From: Echinicola shivajiensis
GTDB taxonomy: Bacteria; Bacteroidota; Bacteroidia; Cytophagales; Cyclobacteriaceae
Assembly: GCF_018642165.1 (NCBI RefSeq)
Contig: NZ_JAHHZM010000001.1
Coordinates: 1 to 64,000, forward strand
Direction of reading: 5' to 3'
DNA length: 64,000 nucleotides
Position 1 is the first letter of the stretch, and every line of letters begins with the position of its first letter. Position numbers and translations under genes: made by a program. Positions 26,311 to 37,800 of the stretch are shown here, one piece after another. The notes under the pieces are model-generated. The model did no database searches. It was not told the DNA's origin and saw only the letters and a program-made list of their open reading frames with translations.

Positions 26311-27348
26311 TTATTCTTTTCTATTCTTTATTTCCAATAATTTTCTTTTGTCCATCAACTCCTTGGCCTCTATATATGCTGTATGCAACCGTGCTTCCAA
26401 CTCCTTTCTAGAGGGCAGTTCTGTCCAATATTCGGCCACCATAATTCCGTCCTTGTGCATTTCCAGCAGTTCCACCTGTTCACGACTTGTTTCAGCACAC
26501 AAGATAAGTCCGACCGGAGCATTTTCCCCTTCTTGTCTTTCATATTTGTTCAACCATTTCAGATAAAGTTCCATCTGGCCTTTATACTTCGCTTTGAACT
26601 TGTCAATTTTCAATTCAATAGCTACTAATCGTTTAAGTGAACGGTGATAGAACAGTAAATCCAAATAATAATCTTCTCCATCAATGATCATCCGTTTTTG
26701 CCTTTCTACAAATGCAAATCCTTTACCTACTTCCATGATAAATTTTTCCAATTCTTTGAGAATAGCTGTTTCAAGGTCCAATTCCAGGTATCCTGTTGGC
26801 AAATTCAGAAAGTCAAGAAGGTACGGGTCTTTAAATTTGTTGGACAAATGGTGTTCCGTATTTGGCAACTGGGTATTTGCAAGGAATGTTCGTTAATAGG
26901 CTTTTTGTGAAATTTGTTTTCTTAGGCTTCTTACCCCTAATTGTTCCTTTATAGTTTGCTGAGCGTAAAACTCACGTTCCTATTTTGTTTTCAGAGGAAT
27001 TAACACCAAAAAGTGTGACCAACTTAAATGTCGTGACAGTGTAACGACTTTTTCCTCCTCAGAAAATGTAGCTGCAAACTGCAGCATTCTTCGCAGGTTC
27101 TTTTCCTCAAAATTTCGCCCATATTGCTTTTCTAATTGTCGCGACAGGGTAACCACAATCTGCTTGCCATATTCAGCTCTTTTATCTTCCAACACAAATT
27201 TATTGATCCGTTTGCCGACCTGCCAGAACAACAGTGTCATGACACTATTTACTTGTGAGACAACTTGGGCCTTACTTTTTTCAATAAGGCCTGATAGTTC
27301 ATTGAACAATGCTGCTGCAGGTTGTTGTAAATCTTTCTTTCCTGTCAT
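26311..27348 (-). pseudogene. DUF1016 (YhcG-type) PDDEXK nuclease gene with two in-frame stops
   Basis: A single frame runs 345 codons, the usual family length, but has TAG at codon 123 (26980-26982) and TAA at codon 152 (26893-26895). Before the stops: the N-terminal DUF1016 domain (VNSVMTLLFWQVGKRINKFV, ending LSWSHFLVLIPLKTK). Between them: EREFYAQQTIKEQLGVRSLR. After them: FKDPYLLDFLNL and the nuclease domain (YYLDLLFYHRSLKRLVAIELKIDKFKAKYKGQMELYLKWL, with the Asp...Glu-x-Lys catalytic set). No frameshift or deletion was seen, so inactivation looks recent. Reinitiation at ATG 26868 could still make a stand-alone nuclease domain. Confidence 0.85.
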
Positions 27349-27399
27349 CTAATGTTTACTTTTGACTATTACGACAATAGGCCGGAATATACACTATTT

Positions 27400-28080
27400 A
27401 AAGTAGTAATTTATAATAGATATTTTGGATTATAAAACATGGTCAGACTACTTTGCTCTGATGGAAAAAAACGGTTTCGAAGTAAAATTTAAGCCCTGCC
27501 CCCTGAAGGGGGAATCCCCCCTCTCCAAAAAGTACCACGATTTCTTAGATTTTAGCCAAAAGTAAACGTATCCTATACTAGGGGTATACTAGGCATGGGA
27601 GTATCTATAGGGGAACGAGCATAAAGAAAACAGTCTATGACTGTTTTTAGTGAGTAGCCAGCTTGCAGGGCAGGAACCCTTGTTAAGAAGTCATTTCCCC
27701 TTCCATATCCCGTTGTCCTGACAGCTGAGCTACGCCACGGCGCACAGGTGCAGGACTACCTAAACTTGAGTCTCCGACTCAGCTACTTTTATCCATCTTA
27801 CAACGCAATCTCATCTCCAATAAACAACACACTTTACTCCTTACTATAACCCCATCTCTGCTCCCCTTCTCCCTTACATCTTTCTACCATATACCTAGGG
27901 GATGTCTTGGGGATACGTTACCTTCAGGTAAATTAATTCTTGGAAATATTATATATTTTTAAAACCTAAAGACAGCTTTAGATTTCGAAAATTGGAATTA
28001 CAAATTCCCAGGAAAGTAAGTAAAGTGGGCCAGTTCAATTGGCATCGAGGCTGTCCTCCCGTTTGCGTGGGACGGATCCT
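27400..28080 (+). repeat. Repeat-filled spacer: modules E, A, H and C
   Basis: E at about 27521-27673 (CTCCAAAAAGTACCACG, TAAACGTATCCTATACTAGG, ACAGTCTATGACTGTTTTTA), A at 27711-27795 (CGTTGTCCTGACAGCTGAGC), H fragment to 27880, then C at 27867-28060 (CCTAGGGGATGTCTTGGGGA, GGAATTACAAATTCCC). No gene in the 755 bp. Confidence 0.7.
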
Positions 28081-28103
28081 AACCGTCTACACAATTAGAT
28101 ATC

Positions 28104-30122
28104 TTAAACAGCGCTAACCGGACCGACAACAGGAGTCTGAGCTGGCTTAGCTATTCCGTAAATTACCAATACACCTGAACCTCCTCCCCATGTTGAAAAG
28201 GCGGGATCCGGTTTCGCTTCCATTACAGTTTGGGGCAGGTTCCAGTTATTGGCACACCATATATTCCCTGCCTGATCAACGACCACATCAGTCAGCATCT
28301 GAATACTGCCGGAACAAATGGTGTGAATCACATCTCCTATATTAAACGCTTCCGTACGCCCGCTCGGTGAAGCTCCGGCCATGAATGATACTCCTCTGCC
28401 CATAAAGTTGGCCACCCAAACATCATCATTTCCATCAACTGATACCCCCCAGGGTGCATTCAGTTCACCATCTCCATAGGCCTTTAAATTAGATTCATGA
28501 GTGCTTTCATCAACCATGTCCTTTGGATCGGCATCAGAGGGAACCATAAAAACAGAACCGGTTTTATGGTTCCCTCCTACGGTTTGTTCAAGGTGCGGAT
28601 AGCCAAGGGCAAATCCTTCAATTATAGAAACGCCGTCTGTGGGAGTTGTAGAAGGAAAGTCTGGGCTCGTATTACAGGCTACCCAACAATTCCCTTTGGA
28701 ATCAAGGGCCACACCACGTCCCCCACCTGCAAGGATAAAACGTTCCACCGGCGTATTTTTTTCAGAAGGAGAATAACGGACCAAGGATTTACCATTCGTA
28801 TTACTGATCCAGACACGGTTAGCATCATCTATCGAAGCTGCAAATGGGGCAGAAAGAGCGTCGTTAAGGTCCTCATTTACCACAACCCTACCTCTGGAAA
28901 GATCCCCTTCAGGGAAATGAAGCATCTTATTGGATGAGGTCGCTACAACCCAGATATCACCATTTGGTGCTACCCCAATGCCTTGCAGCCCCCCGATTTC
29001 ATTTAAGGCTTCCCCCAGGTCTGCAGGAACCTTGTCAACTACAGGAGCACCGTCTTCCAGCCGGTATGCACCAATTGCTCCGTTAAAACTCGTCACCCAA
29101 CAGGTATCATCTTTGGTGACTGCCGTTCCCCAACCTGCGCCGTCCACCCCCATTCCCGTGTAACCGGTAACTGGTGGGGACAGTAATCGACCGGTCGAAT
29201 CAAGCTTGACCAGCCCTCCTCCTATACCTTGATAAACGCCATTTTGTGCCCCTGGCATCCAGTTCAATCCGGTCCACAAATTCCCCTCTTCATCCAAAGA
29301 GAGCTTTCCGGGTGCACAAATTCCACCTTGGCCAAAAGCCAAAATCATGGCAAAATCTGCAGGGGCAAAACTTAAATAAGGTACAAAAGGAGAACTCCTT
29401 CGGCTGACGGGGACCTTACTGTTGGGCTTTGCAGGGAAACCATCTTTTGGCTGTGGGTAGGCCTTATCAAAAAGATGATATAAATCTGTTGGATGTGCCC
29501 AAGGAGATTGGGCAATACCTATCATCGCTTCTGCAGTATTCTCTGGCCTCTTACCAGCTAAGGGTGTGGCGTATTTCAAAAATTCATCCTGCCAGTCAGA
29601 TCCCTCTATCTGTACCGTACCATAAGCGGTAATTAGTGCTGCCAGTGTATTCAACCGTGCCAGGGTCTCATTCTGTGTGATGTTGAATGGGTCCATTAAC
29701 ACATCACCCCAGAAGCCTGTCACTGGATTGACAAGATTGGGGGTGTTTTTAGCAGCGATCGTAACTCCATGTAGATTTCCCGACAACTGAAGTCCGTTAA
29801 AAAACTGGGCACAGGTAAAAGCGGAGGCCACTGTGGTCAGCTCATTCACCACTACCCCGTTCTTTGCTATATCCTCCCGAAAATTAGGCGAAAGTACAGA
29901 CAGCATTACCACCTTAGCATCTTCCAGTTCTGCGGTAATATAGAGGATAACACCATCTGATTCAACAGTAGCTTTTATGGTAAATTCACCTTTCATTTCT
30001 GCTGTCACAATATATTCCCCGATCGAACCTTTATTATTCGCCTCCCACAATTTAACGGATGCAGTAATATCACTGGAATGGTTAAATGATAAACTTCCTT
30101 TAACAGTAATTTGATAAGACAT
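28104..30122 (-). CDS. Beta-propeller protein with NHL/Vgb-like repeats
   Basis: 672 residues without a signal peptide or membrane segment. Residues 1-100 are a beta-rich N-terminal region (ITVKGSLSFNHSSDITASVKLWEANNKG), 100-260 is helical, and from about 265 onward there are propeller repeats with the pattern SLDEEGNLWTGLNW, GVAPNGDIWVVATSS, SIDDANRVWISNTNG, ALDSKGNCWVACNTS, SVDGNDDVWVANFMG and VVDQAGNIWCANNWN, as in NHL, SMP-30 and virginiamycin B lyase-like proteins. No catalytic set is identifiable. It stands alone between repeat spacers. Role unknown; a scaffold or lactonase-like enzyme is possible. Confidence 0.75.
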   Translation of the reverse strand: MSYQITVKGSLSFNHSSDITASVKLWEANNKGSIGEYIVTAEMKGEFTIKATVESDGVILYITAELEDAKVVMLSVLSPNFREDIAKNGVVVNELTTVASAFTCAQFFNGLQLSGNLHGVTIAAKNTPNLVNPVTGFWGDVLMDPFNITQNETLARLNTLAALITAYGTVQIEGSDWQDEFLKYATPLAGKRPENTAEAMIGIAQSPWAHPTDLYHLFDKAYPQPKDGFPAKPNSKVPVSRRSSPFVPYLSFAPADFAMILAFGQGGICAPGKLSLDEEGNLWTGLNWMPGAQNGVYQGIGGGLVKLDSTGRLLSPPVTGYTGMGVDGAGWGTAVTKDDTCWVTSFNGAIGAYRLEDGAPVVDKVPADLGEALNEIGGLQGIGVAPNGDIWVVATSSNKMLHFPEGDLSRGRVVVNEDLNDALSAPFAASIDDANRVWISNTNGKSLVRYSPSEKNTPVERFILAGGGRGVALDSKGNCWVACNTSPDFPSTTPTDGVSIIEGFALGYPHLEQTVGGNHKTGSVFMVPSDADPKDMVDESTHESNLKAYGDGELNAPWGVSVDGNDDVWVANFMGRGVSFMAGASPSGRTEAFNIGDVIHTICSGSIQMLTDVVVDQAGNIWCANNWNLPQTVMEAKPDPAFSTWGGGSGVLVIYGIAKPAQTPVVGPVSAV

Positions 30123-30399
30123 GGCTTTGATTTTAAAAGTTATTTTTGATTCAAAAATTATTTAATCCTTAAATTAAAGAATACTGTATCTTTTTCCAGC
30201 TGCGTTTTTGTCCTTCATTGCCTAAAATAGCTCGGACATACCCAAATACCTACTTAAAATACACAATCCCTTCGGTCAAAATCTTGTTTTCTAAAAATAC
30301 AAAAAATTCTAGTTTTAGCACAAAACTCCACCTTTTTGCCAAATGCTAGGTATGCCATGAATGGTGGATATGATCCCAAAAGTTGGCAGGTTCTTTGAC

Positions 30400-31205
30400 A
30401 TCCCTCAATTTGTCCTCTTTTCTACAACCAGTACCCTAGATTATTATTCGTTCAGCACTACAGAAATTACAAATACCAAGATTATTAGGATGAACAGGCA
30501 TGCTTCATTCATTAAGGTGGGACCTGCCCTTTTTTAGGGTATATTCCTCTTTAAAACCCTCTCCAAAAAGTACCACGTTTTCTTAGAATTTAGCCAAAAG
30601 TAAACGTATCCTATACTAGGCATCGGATAGGACTGGGAGTATCCATAGGGGGGCGAGCCTAAAGAAAACAGTCAGTAGTTCCGATAGCTATCGGAATTAG
30701 CGAGTAGCCAACTTGCAGGGCAGATCCTACCTACCGTTGTTCCAAGTCTTTAGCACAGCGGTGACTTGGAACTTAATATAGTAGGAGCCTGCCTGGCAGC
30801 AGACAGGTCTCCATACTCCGATCAAACCCATTATCCTACCCTGAGAATTACAATCCATTACATCCTCACCTCAATAATCAACACACTTCCCCCCTTACCG
30901 AACTCCCCTCCCAATTCACAATCCCACGATTCGACAACTCAACAATTAACCACTTCAACAATTAACCAATCAAACTTCCCGCACCCCCTGCCCCCCCTGG
31001 AGGGGGAATCCGCCCACAACTCATTACGAACCTATTTCCAGCTGCGCTACGCCACGACGCACAGGTGCAGGACTACCTAAACTCAAGTCTCCCTCTATGC
31101 CTCCTCTTTCCCCCTACTTGGTTCTAAGAATAAAACTCGTTCTGCATACTTGGAATTACAAACTCGTTGGAAAGAAGGCTGAATTAGCATACTCACCAAG
31201 TCGGG
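30400..31205 (+). repeat. Repeat-filled spacer: D, E (with palindromic insert), B, H, A, D
   Basis: The 1.3-kb gap 30123-31417 has no supported gene. A degenerate D lies at 30408-30530, E at 30557-30724 carries the palindrome TTCCGATAGCTATCGGAA (30679-30696) in place of its own hairpin arm, B is at 30736-30850 with insert CCTGCCTGGCAGCAGACAGG, H at 30855-30980, A at 31038-31095 and D at 31090-31205. 31206-31417 shows nothing I can name. Confidence 0.65.
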
Positions 31206-31417
31206 GGTATTTAACCTTCACCTATCGATCAATATTTTCTTTGTCCAATGGTATTAGCATCAATAACCCTTAAAGTTCATTCAAATGATATTGCTTTTCT
31301 TGAAACTAGATCTTCATGAAAATATACATAGTTGATATGCCACCCAAGGGAAAAGCAATTTAGTCAGTGTGTAACAATTAAGTGTTCAAGGCTGGTAAAG
31401 ACATCTAAAGGGATGTG

Positions 31418-32191
31418 TTACCACTTAACCAATAACTTCGAAATAATAGGGAGATGGTCCGAAAGAAGCATTGGGGGACTTGAAGAATGGAGCAGTTCCC
31501 AGCTTCCTTCAGGATAGCCAAAAATATAATCGATTTTAAATCTAGGTTGCTCTGATGAAGCAGTAGGCTTATTATTATCAAGCGGCTTCCAGAATTTCAT
31601 TCCTGATTGAATTTCAACGGACTCAGGACGAGCGTTAAAATCACCACATAAGAGCACTGGATTTTGATTATTGGTCAATGACTCATTGATGGCCTGAACT
31701 TGTAATTGCCTTTCTTCAGTGTTGGTATAGTCCAAATGGGTGCTGACAAATGAAATGGTGGCTTGATGTTTTAACTCAATATTTGCAACCATAAAAGCGC
31801 GCTGTTCTTTTCCGTTCTCTGTAAGGGGCAAAAGAATTCTTTCCACAGAAGAAATGGGATATTTTGAAAGTATACCAATTCCATAATACCCTCCGGCATG
31901 ATCGATGGTTTTGCCAAAAGCAGCAAACATCCCGGTATAATATGCCAGTTCCCCGATAAAGTCCTTTCCATTTTGATTTGGAGCTCTCTCCCTAAAGGTT
32001 TTAATATCCACCTCCTGTAACGCAACTAAATCGGCATCCTGTTCTTTGATGAATTCTGCAAATTCCCTCATGGAGGCCCTTTCCCCAAACCGTAAATTAT
32101 AGCTGATAACGGTCAGTGTATCGGATTTTTGTTGTGCTTGTAAGGATATGGATGTACATATGAAAAAAAGAATGGGGAGAAATTGTTTCAT
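31418..32191 (-). CDS. Exported endonuclease/exonuclease/phosphatase family hydrolase
   Basis: 257 residues with a signal peptide (MKQFLPILFFICTSISLQAQ). EEP-fold catalytic residues are all visible: ISYNLRFG (Asn), VALQEVD (Glu), GIGILSKYP, VSTHLDYTN (His), LLCGDFNARPES (Asp, Asn), KIDYIFGYP and the final LLSDHLPII (Asp-His). Mg-dependent phosphodiesterase or phosphomonoesterase in the periplasm. Last gene of the SusCD locus, 11 bp after its paralogue. Substrate not determinable; sphingomyelinase-, DNase I- and inositol-phosphatase-like relatives share the fold. Confidence 0.88.
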   Translation of the reverse strand: MKQFLPILFFICTSISLQAQQKSDTLTVISYNLRFGERASMREFAEFIKEQDADLVALQEVDIKTFRERAPNQNGKDFIGELAYYTGMFAAFGKTIDHAGGYYGIGILSKYPISSVERILLPLTENGKEQRAFMVANIELKHQATISFVSTHLDYTNTEERQLQVQAINESLTNNQNPVLLCGDFNARPESVEIQSGMKFWKPLDNNKPTASSEQPRFKIDYIFGYPEGSWELLHSSSPPMLLSDHLPIISKLLVKW

Positions 32192-32202
32192 GATAAGTTT
32201 TT

Positions 32203-33003
32203 TTATTTTAAAGTAAATGTTGTAATGATGGGCAGGTGATCAGATGCCTCTGTGTGGAGTATTTTGTGGTCTATTATTTTGAAGCTGGATTGGGGCCTGA
32301 AGAGAATATAATCCAGTTTTCGGTCAGGCTTACGGGAAGGAATGGTATAGCAGGATGCGTTCCCTTCACAGGAACTTTTGAAATGTCTCTGGAAAAACGC
32401 CGTCATGGTCGGGCCATCTGGTGTGGCGTTAAAATCACCACCGAATATAACGGGATAGCTGGATTGAGAGAGTATGCTGTCGATAGCAGGAACCTGAAGT
32501 TCCCTGTTTTCCAAAGTCAGTTCCATATGGGTATTGGCAATAGTTAGTCGTTTGTTACCTACTTTAACGGAGGCGCTCATAAGGATACGATAGCTTACAT
32601 ACTTTCCTTCTAGTTCAACCCTGGGCAAATCATGGATTTCTTGCTCAGACAATGGATACCTTGAAAGAATGCCCAAGCCCGTTTCTCCACCCTGATAGGA
32701 AATCGCCTTGCCATAGAAATAATGCTTTAAGCCAGTTTTTTCAGCTAGGATGGCCAACTGATCCACCTTACCGCTTCTTGTAGTGTTTCGATCGATTTCC
32801 TGTAAAAATACAATATCCGCATTGGCATAGGTGATAATTTTGGCAATGGAGTCAATATTGGGTTCACTGCTTTTGTAGGGTGCACAGTATTTGACATTAT
32901 AACTCATGACATTGAGGGTGTCGTCTGGGTAAACTAATTGCTCTAAATAATAGGGAACAATTATAGATGTCCAGGATATTAATAGGAAAGATATATAATT
33001 CAT
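32203..33003 (-). CDS. Exported endonuclease/exonuclease/phosphatase family hydrolase, second copy
   Basis: 266 residues. The N-terminus (MNYISFLLISWTSIIVPYYL) is a signal peptide or anchor. Catalytic signatures: VMSYNVKYC, VFLQEIDRNTTRSGKVDQ, GLGILSRYP, ANTHMEL, IFGGDFNATPDGPT, KLDYILFRP and ASDHLPII. Two Cys (SSCEGNASC) may form a disulfide, unlike the downstream paralogue. It lies 78 bp downstream of susD and belongs to the same unit. Confidence 0.88.
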   Translation of the reverse strand: MNYISFLLISWTSIIVPYYLEQLVYPDDTLNVMSYNVKYCAPYKSSEPNIDSIAKIITYANADIVFLQEIDRNTTRSGKVDQLAILAEKTGLKHYFYGKAISYQGGETGLGILSRYPLSEQEIHDLPRVELEGKYVSYRILMSASVKVGNKRLTIANTHMELTLENRELQVPAIDSILSQSSYPVIFGGDFNATPDGPTMTAFFQRHFKSSCEGNASCYTIPSRKPDRKLDYILFRPQSSFKIIDHKILHTEASDHLPIITTFTLK

Positions 33004-33081
33004 AAATAGTAAGTAATGGCCTTAAAGGAATGATTGAAAAGAGTAAAGGCTGGAACAAAATAGATCGTTCCAGCCCATTTT

Positions 33082-34809
33082 TTATTCCCAACCAGGGTTT
33101 TGGCCCAGATCTGGATTTTTTACACGTTCGGCATAAGGAACAGGCCATAGATAATGCTTTGATGGATCGAAATTATCCAGTCCACCCTCATCCACAGACT
33201 TTTCATAGATGATGTCCCCAAATTCATCTGTACCATTGTCTGGGTAGGGGTTGGCGCCTAAATCATTCAAACAAACAGACAAGCTGGGACCTACCATAGC
33301 TTTGCCCAAGTGCTTTTCTCCTTCTCTCCACCTGAGAATATCAAAGTACCTCATACCATCCATGGACATTTCTACTCGTCGTTCCCTATGAAGTTCCGTC
33401 TTTAGGTCCATGCCCCAATCATTCAGCTCTTGAAGTTTCATGGGGTGCATGCCCACTCTTTCCCTTAATTGGTTGATGGTCATGTCAATTTGGGATTGGG
33501 TGAGGGTTTCACCCTGCATGTTGAAAAGTGCTTCTGCATAAATCAGTAGGACCTCGGCATAGCGAATGACATTGATATTGTTATGGTCTCGGTTATATAA
33601 ACCTGCCAACTCCATTGAGTTATATTTTTTAAAATAAAACCCTGTCAATCCATTTGCCCCGAGCCTGTTATTGTTTTGAAGCACCGCAAATCTAGGTAAT
33701 TGATAGATATCATTGTCAATATCTGTATCAGCATCTCCGTCATCACCACCGGGCCATTCATCACCTGGACTGTAAACGGTCATTTTTAATCGAGGATCCC
33801 GGTTCTCAAAATAGTCCGTATAATGTTGCTCGGGAAAGTTGTACAGATCAGAGGTGCTTACGGATTGACCATAGTATTCCAGCCCTGCCTTGGCAGGTTT
33901 GCCATCTGTACATAGATAGGCATCCACCAAGCGTTTGGAAGCATTCAGCCGTACATAATCCACTGGAGTACAAGTGTAGTTGCTGAGGTTATTGGTGCGT
34001 AGATCCTCGACAAACAAGCTGTAAATGATTGCTTCCCGATTGGCAGGGTTGGTTTCAGCATTACCGGCAAGTTTGTACATGTCCTGATAGTTACTGTATA
34101 ATTCATATGGGCTGTTGTCAATTATTTCTTTCGCTGTACTGGCAGCCAGTTCCCACATTTCATTTTGTAGTGCAACACGGGCCTTTAACGCCAAGGCTCC
34201 CCAACGGTTGATGCGTCCAACATCAGCTCCAGAAGGGATTTCACTGCCAAGTTTGCTGGCCGCCCAGTCCAGATCATCCAGTATAAACTGGACAACGTCT
34301 TCTCTGGGAGTCCTTGGCATATAAGCTTCCGATGCAGTGATGACCCTGTCCACCAAGGGAACATCACCCCAATAACTGGTTAGCCAGAAATACTGCAGGG
34401 CCCTAAGCACCTTTACCTCGGCAGCATACTTGTCTTTGATGTCCTGATCAATAGCCGCCTCATTATAGTGGTCCAGAAAATTGTTACAGGTAAAAATGGG
34501 AGCGTAGAGCCATGACCAAAAAGTGGCAAACGGGAAACCGTCCATGGCTGTATGCCTTCCTCCTGGTACTTTGCTCAAACCACTGCTTAAACTGCCCCAA
34601 ACAACATCTCCTCCATAAATATTGGGGTAGATGATCAGTTCGTAGTCCAATCCTTCATAACAGGGATATAGGGCGGCCCTAAGTTGGTCTTCTGTTTGCC
34701 AATAGGTTTCATGGGTTACGCTATCCAAGGGATACTTGTCCAAGAAGTCTTCATTGCAGCCACTGGCCAAAACCAGCAACAAGAAAAGGGAATATTTTAT
34801 ATAATTCAT
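33082..34809 (-). CDS. susD: SusD/RagB family nutrient-binding lipoprotein
   Basis: 575 residues. Signal and lipobox (MNYIKYSLFLLLVLASGC, Cys-18), then the SusD start NEDFLDKYPLDSVTHETYWQTEDQLRAALYPCYEG, the TPR-like helical core (ALQYFWLTSYWGDVPLV, RAEVL-type NVIRYAEVLLIYAEALF), and the family C-terminus (RRVEMSMDGMRYFDILRWREGEKHLGK, NPGWE). It binds ligand at the cell surface on top of the SusC barrel. 36 bp downstream of susC. Confidence 0.95.
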   Translation of the reverse strand: MNYIKYSLFLLLVLASGCNEDFLDKYPLDSVTHETYWQTEDQLRAALYPCYEGLDYELIIYPNIYGGDVVWGSLSSGLSKVPGGRHTAMDGFPFATFWSWLYAPIFTCNNFLDHYNEAAIDQDIKDKYAAEVKVLRALQYFWLTSYWGDVPLVDRVITASEAYMPRTPREDVVQFILDDLDWAASKLGSEIPSGADVGRINRWGALALKARVALQNEMWELAASTAKEIIDNSPYELYSNYQDMYKLAGNAETNPANREAIIYSLFVEDLRTNNLSNYTCTPVDYVRLNASKRLVDAYLCTDGKPAKAGLEYYGQSVSTSDLYNFPEQHYTDYFENRDPRLKMTVYSPGDEWPGGDDGDADTDIDNDIYQLPRFAVLQNNNRLGANGLTGFYFKKYNSMELAGLYNRDHNNINVIRYAEVLLIYAEALFNMQGETLTQSQIDMTINQLRERVGMHPMKLQELNDWGMDLKTELHRERRVEMSMDGMRYFDILRWREGEKHLGKAMVGPSLSVCLNDLGANPYPDNGTDEFGDIIYEKSVDEGGLDNFDPSKHYLWPVPYAERVKNPDLGQNPGWE

Positions 34810-34845
34810 GGTAAGTCGTATTAAATATTGTAAATGGATTATTCT

Positions 34846-37800
34846 TTAAAACCCTATCTGCACTCCCAAAGCCATGGTTTTTACCTGCGGATAGGCATCT
34901 CCAGAAGTTTCGCGTACCTCTGGGTCAAATCCTCCGAAATAATTGGTGATGGTCAGTAGGTTTTCAGCTGTAAAATAGACCCTACATCTGTTCATCTTTA
35001 TTCTCTCGACTAAATATTGAGGTAGGGAATAGCCCAATTGGATGTTCTTAAGCCTTAGGTAAGAGGCATCTTCCAACCAATAATTGGAAAAAACAATATT
35101 ATGATCTGCCTCATAATACATGCGGGGATAAGAGGCATCCGTATTTTCAGGACTCCATCGATCGAGGTGCTCTACCTTTGGCACCGAATAATCATTGATA
35201 AAGGGATGTCGGGCTTCGTCCCGCAAGTATCCGTTGACTTTTCCTACCCCTTGGAAATAAAAGGAGAAATCAAACTGTTTCCAGTTGGCGTAGCCTCTAA
35301 AACCATAGCTGTATCGAGGATAGGGGTCTCCAAATACCACCTTGTCATATTCATCTATAATGCCATCAGGTTGTCCTGCTTCTCCACTGATATCTTGATA
35401 AATGACATCACCAGGTTGGATGATAGCAGCATAACTACTGATTACAGGAAAGTTGGGGTTCAAATAACGGTCATTATCTTCATCATATGATTCAAAGTCC
35501 TCTATTTGCGCTAGACCATTGGTCAGGTATCCATAATAGGCATTGACCGGGTCGCCTTCCCTTCTGATATTGTTTCCTAATGAAGCAGCACTAGCTCCCA
35601 TATCGGTGATTTTGTTTTTTGCATCTGAAATATTGGCTGTAAAACCATATTGAAGCTCTCCTAATTGATCATTCCAACCTAAGGCTATTTCCCAACCTTT
35701 GTTTTCAATCGCTCCAATATTTTCTAATGGTAGGTTGCTGGAAGATGTAATTCCGATAAGAGAAGGGTAGATAGGCTTGAGCAGTGCATTGATATTGTTT
35801 TTCTTAAACCAATCTACCGACAAGGTCATGCGGTCTTTCAAGAGACTGAAGTCTGCTCCTATGTTGAACATCTGTATGGTTTCCCATTGGATATTTTCAT
35901 TGGCCAAGGCATACTGTTGAAACCCAACATTCTCTTTGACCCCAATAGGGTAAGCTTTGGTTTGCCTCTGAATTTCTGTAAGATAAGGATAGTAATTGCC
36001 ACTGATATTCTGGTTTCCCAATTCTCCCCATGAAGCCCTGATCTTACCAAGGGTCAGGATGGGTTTGGCAAAATCCATAAATGGCTCTTCAGAAAATTTC
36101 CAACCTACTGAAAAGGAAGGGAAAACACCCCAGCGGTTATTTCTGGCAAACCTAGAGGTACCATCAATACGGAGGTTGGCCTCAAAAAGGTATTTTTGTT
36201 CAAAATCATAATTTACCCTACCAAAATAGGAACGAAGGGCCCATTCTTCAGAAGTCCCTCCATTGATGATATCCTCTGTACCTGCGTCCACTTCAGTAAT
36301 CCCATCTAGCAGAATGTTTTTTCTCGAAGCATATAGTCTTGGCATGCTGGCCCATTCTTGGGAATACCCTACCAAGAATTTGACACCATGTCTTCCAAGG
36401 ATTTTTTCATAATTGAGCGTAGATAACAATGTTTGGGTTAGGGTGCTGCTGTGGGTATTGGAAATACCGTTCCGGATATTTTCATTGGAGGGATGGGGGG
36501 TACCATCTGCCAAAAACCTGGGCATGGTGTCGGTCCAATCCTTGATGTCTCTGGTGTAATAGTTATAGGCATATTGGGCATTGATGTACATGCCGTCAAT
36601 CAGGTCCAAAGTAGCTTTGAAATTTCCATTTAGCGTTCGGGACTTATTTTTGGTATATCCCGATTCATATGCTGTTCTTACAGGATTGGAAACGGAGCCA
36701 TAAGACCAATAAGGAGAGTCTTCCCAGCCTCCATTATTGGTGGGGCTTTGCCACATGACAGGGAGAAGAGGCGAAATACGCTGGGCCAACCTAAAAACAC
36801 CTGATGTACCAGCCCCGCCGGCGTCACGCTTGTAGAAATCCACATAACTGATATTGGCATCGACTTTTAATCGGTCGATTACCTGGGTTTCCATTCTCAA
36901 GCGGACATTGTTCCTGGACGAGAAATAAGGGTCTCCTATGACCAAGCCTGTTTGTTCTAGATATCCATAGGACAAGTAATAGGCTGACTTATCCGTTCCT
37001 CCCTGAATGTTGAAATTATGGTTTTGTTGAGTGGAGTGAGACTTGTAGGTTTCCGCAACCCAATCCGTATTGGAATAGTCATTAGGGAAATTTCCGGAAT
37101 CATACATTTCAAATGCTTCATCCGAGTAGGCTATGGCTACTCCTCTGGCCTGCCGGGCCTCATTTTCCAAGGTCATATAATCTCTTCCACTGACCAAAGC
37201 AGGGGTGGCGATAGGGCTTTGAATACCGAAGTAGTTGCTGTAGTTAAGGGAAACTTTTTCTTCACCCTTTCCTTTTTTTGTGGTTACCAAGATCACTCCA
37301 TTGGCTGCCCTGGCTCCATAAATGGCTGATGAAGCGGCATCTTTGAGTACCGTCACACTTTCAATATCGTCTGGATTGAGTAGGTTGATATCTCCACCTG
37401 CCACACCGTCTATCAGAATCAGTGGAGTGGTCTGGCTGTTGATGGTATTGACTCCGCGAATCAACAGGTTGGTAGCGGGACTTCCCGGCTGACCAGAGGG
37501 AGAGGTTACTGTCAATCCAGGGATTAAGCCTTGTAGGCCTCCTGCGACAGATGAGATGACACGGCCTTCCAGAACTTCACCTTTGACTTCTGCTACTGCT
37601 CCGGTAATATTGGCTTTCTTTTGACTACCATAACCGACCACTATAACTTCGTCCAAACCTGTCACATCTTCTTCCAAGACAATCGAGACGCTCGTACTAC
37701 CTCCCAGGCTATATTCCTGTGGTACAAAACCAAGGTATGATACTTTTAATACTGCATCGGGGCCAGCTACTTTTATCTTAAAGTTCCCTTCAATATCTGT

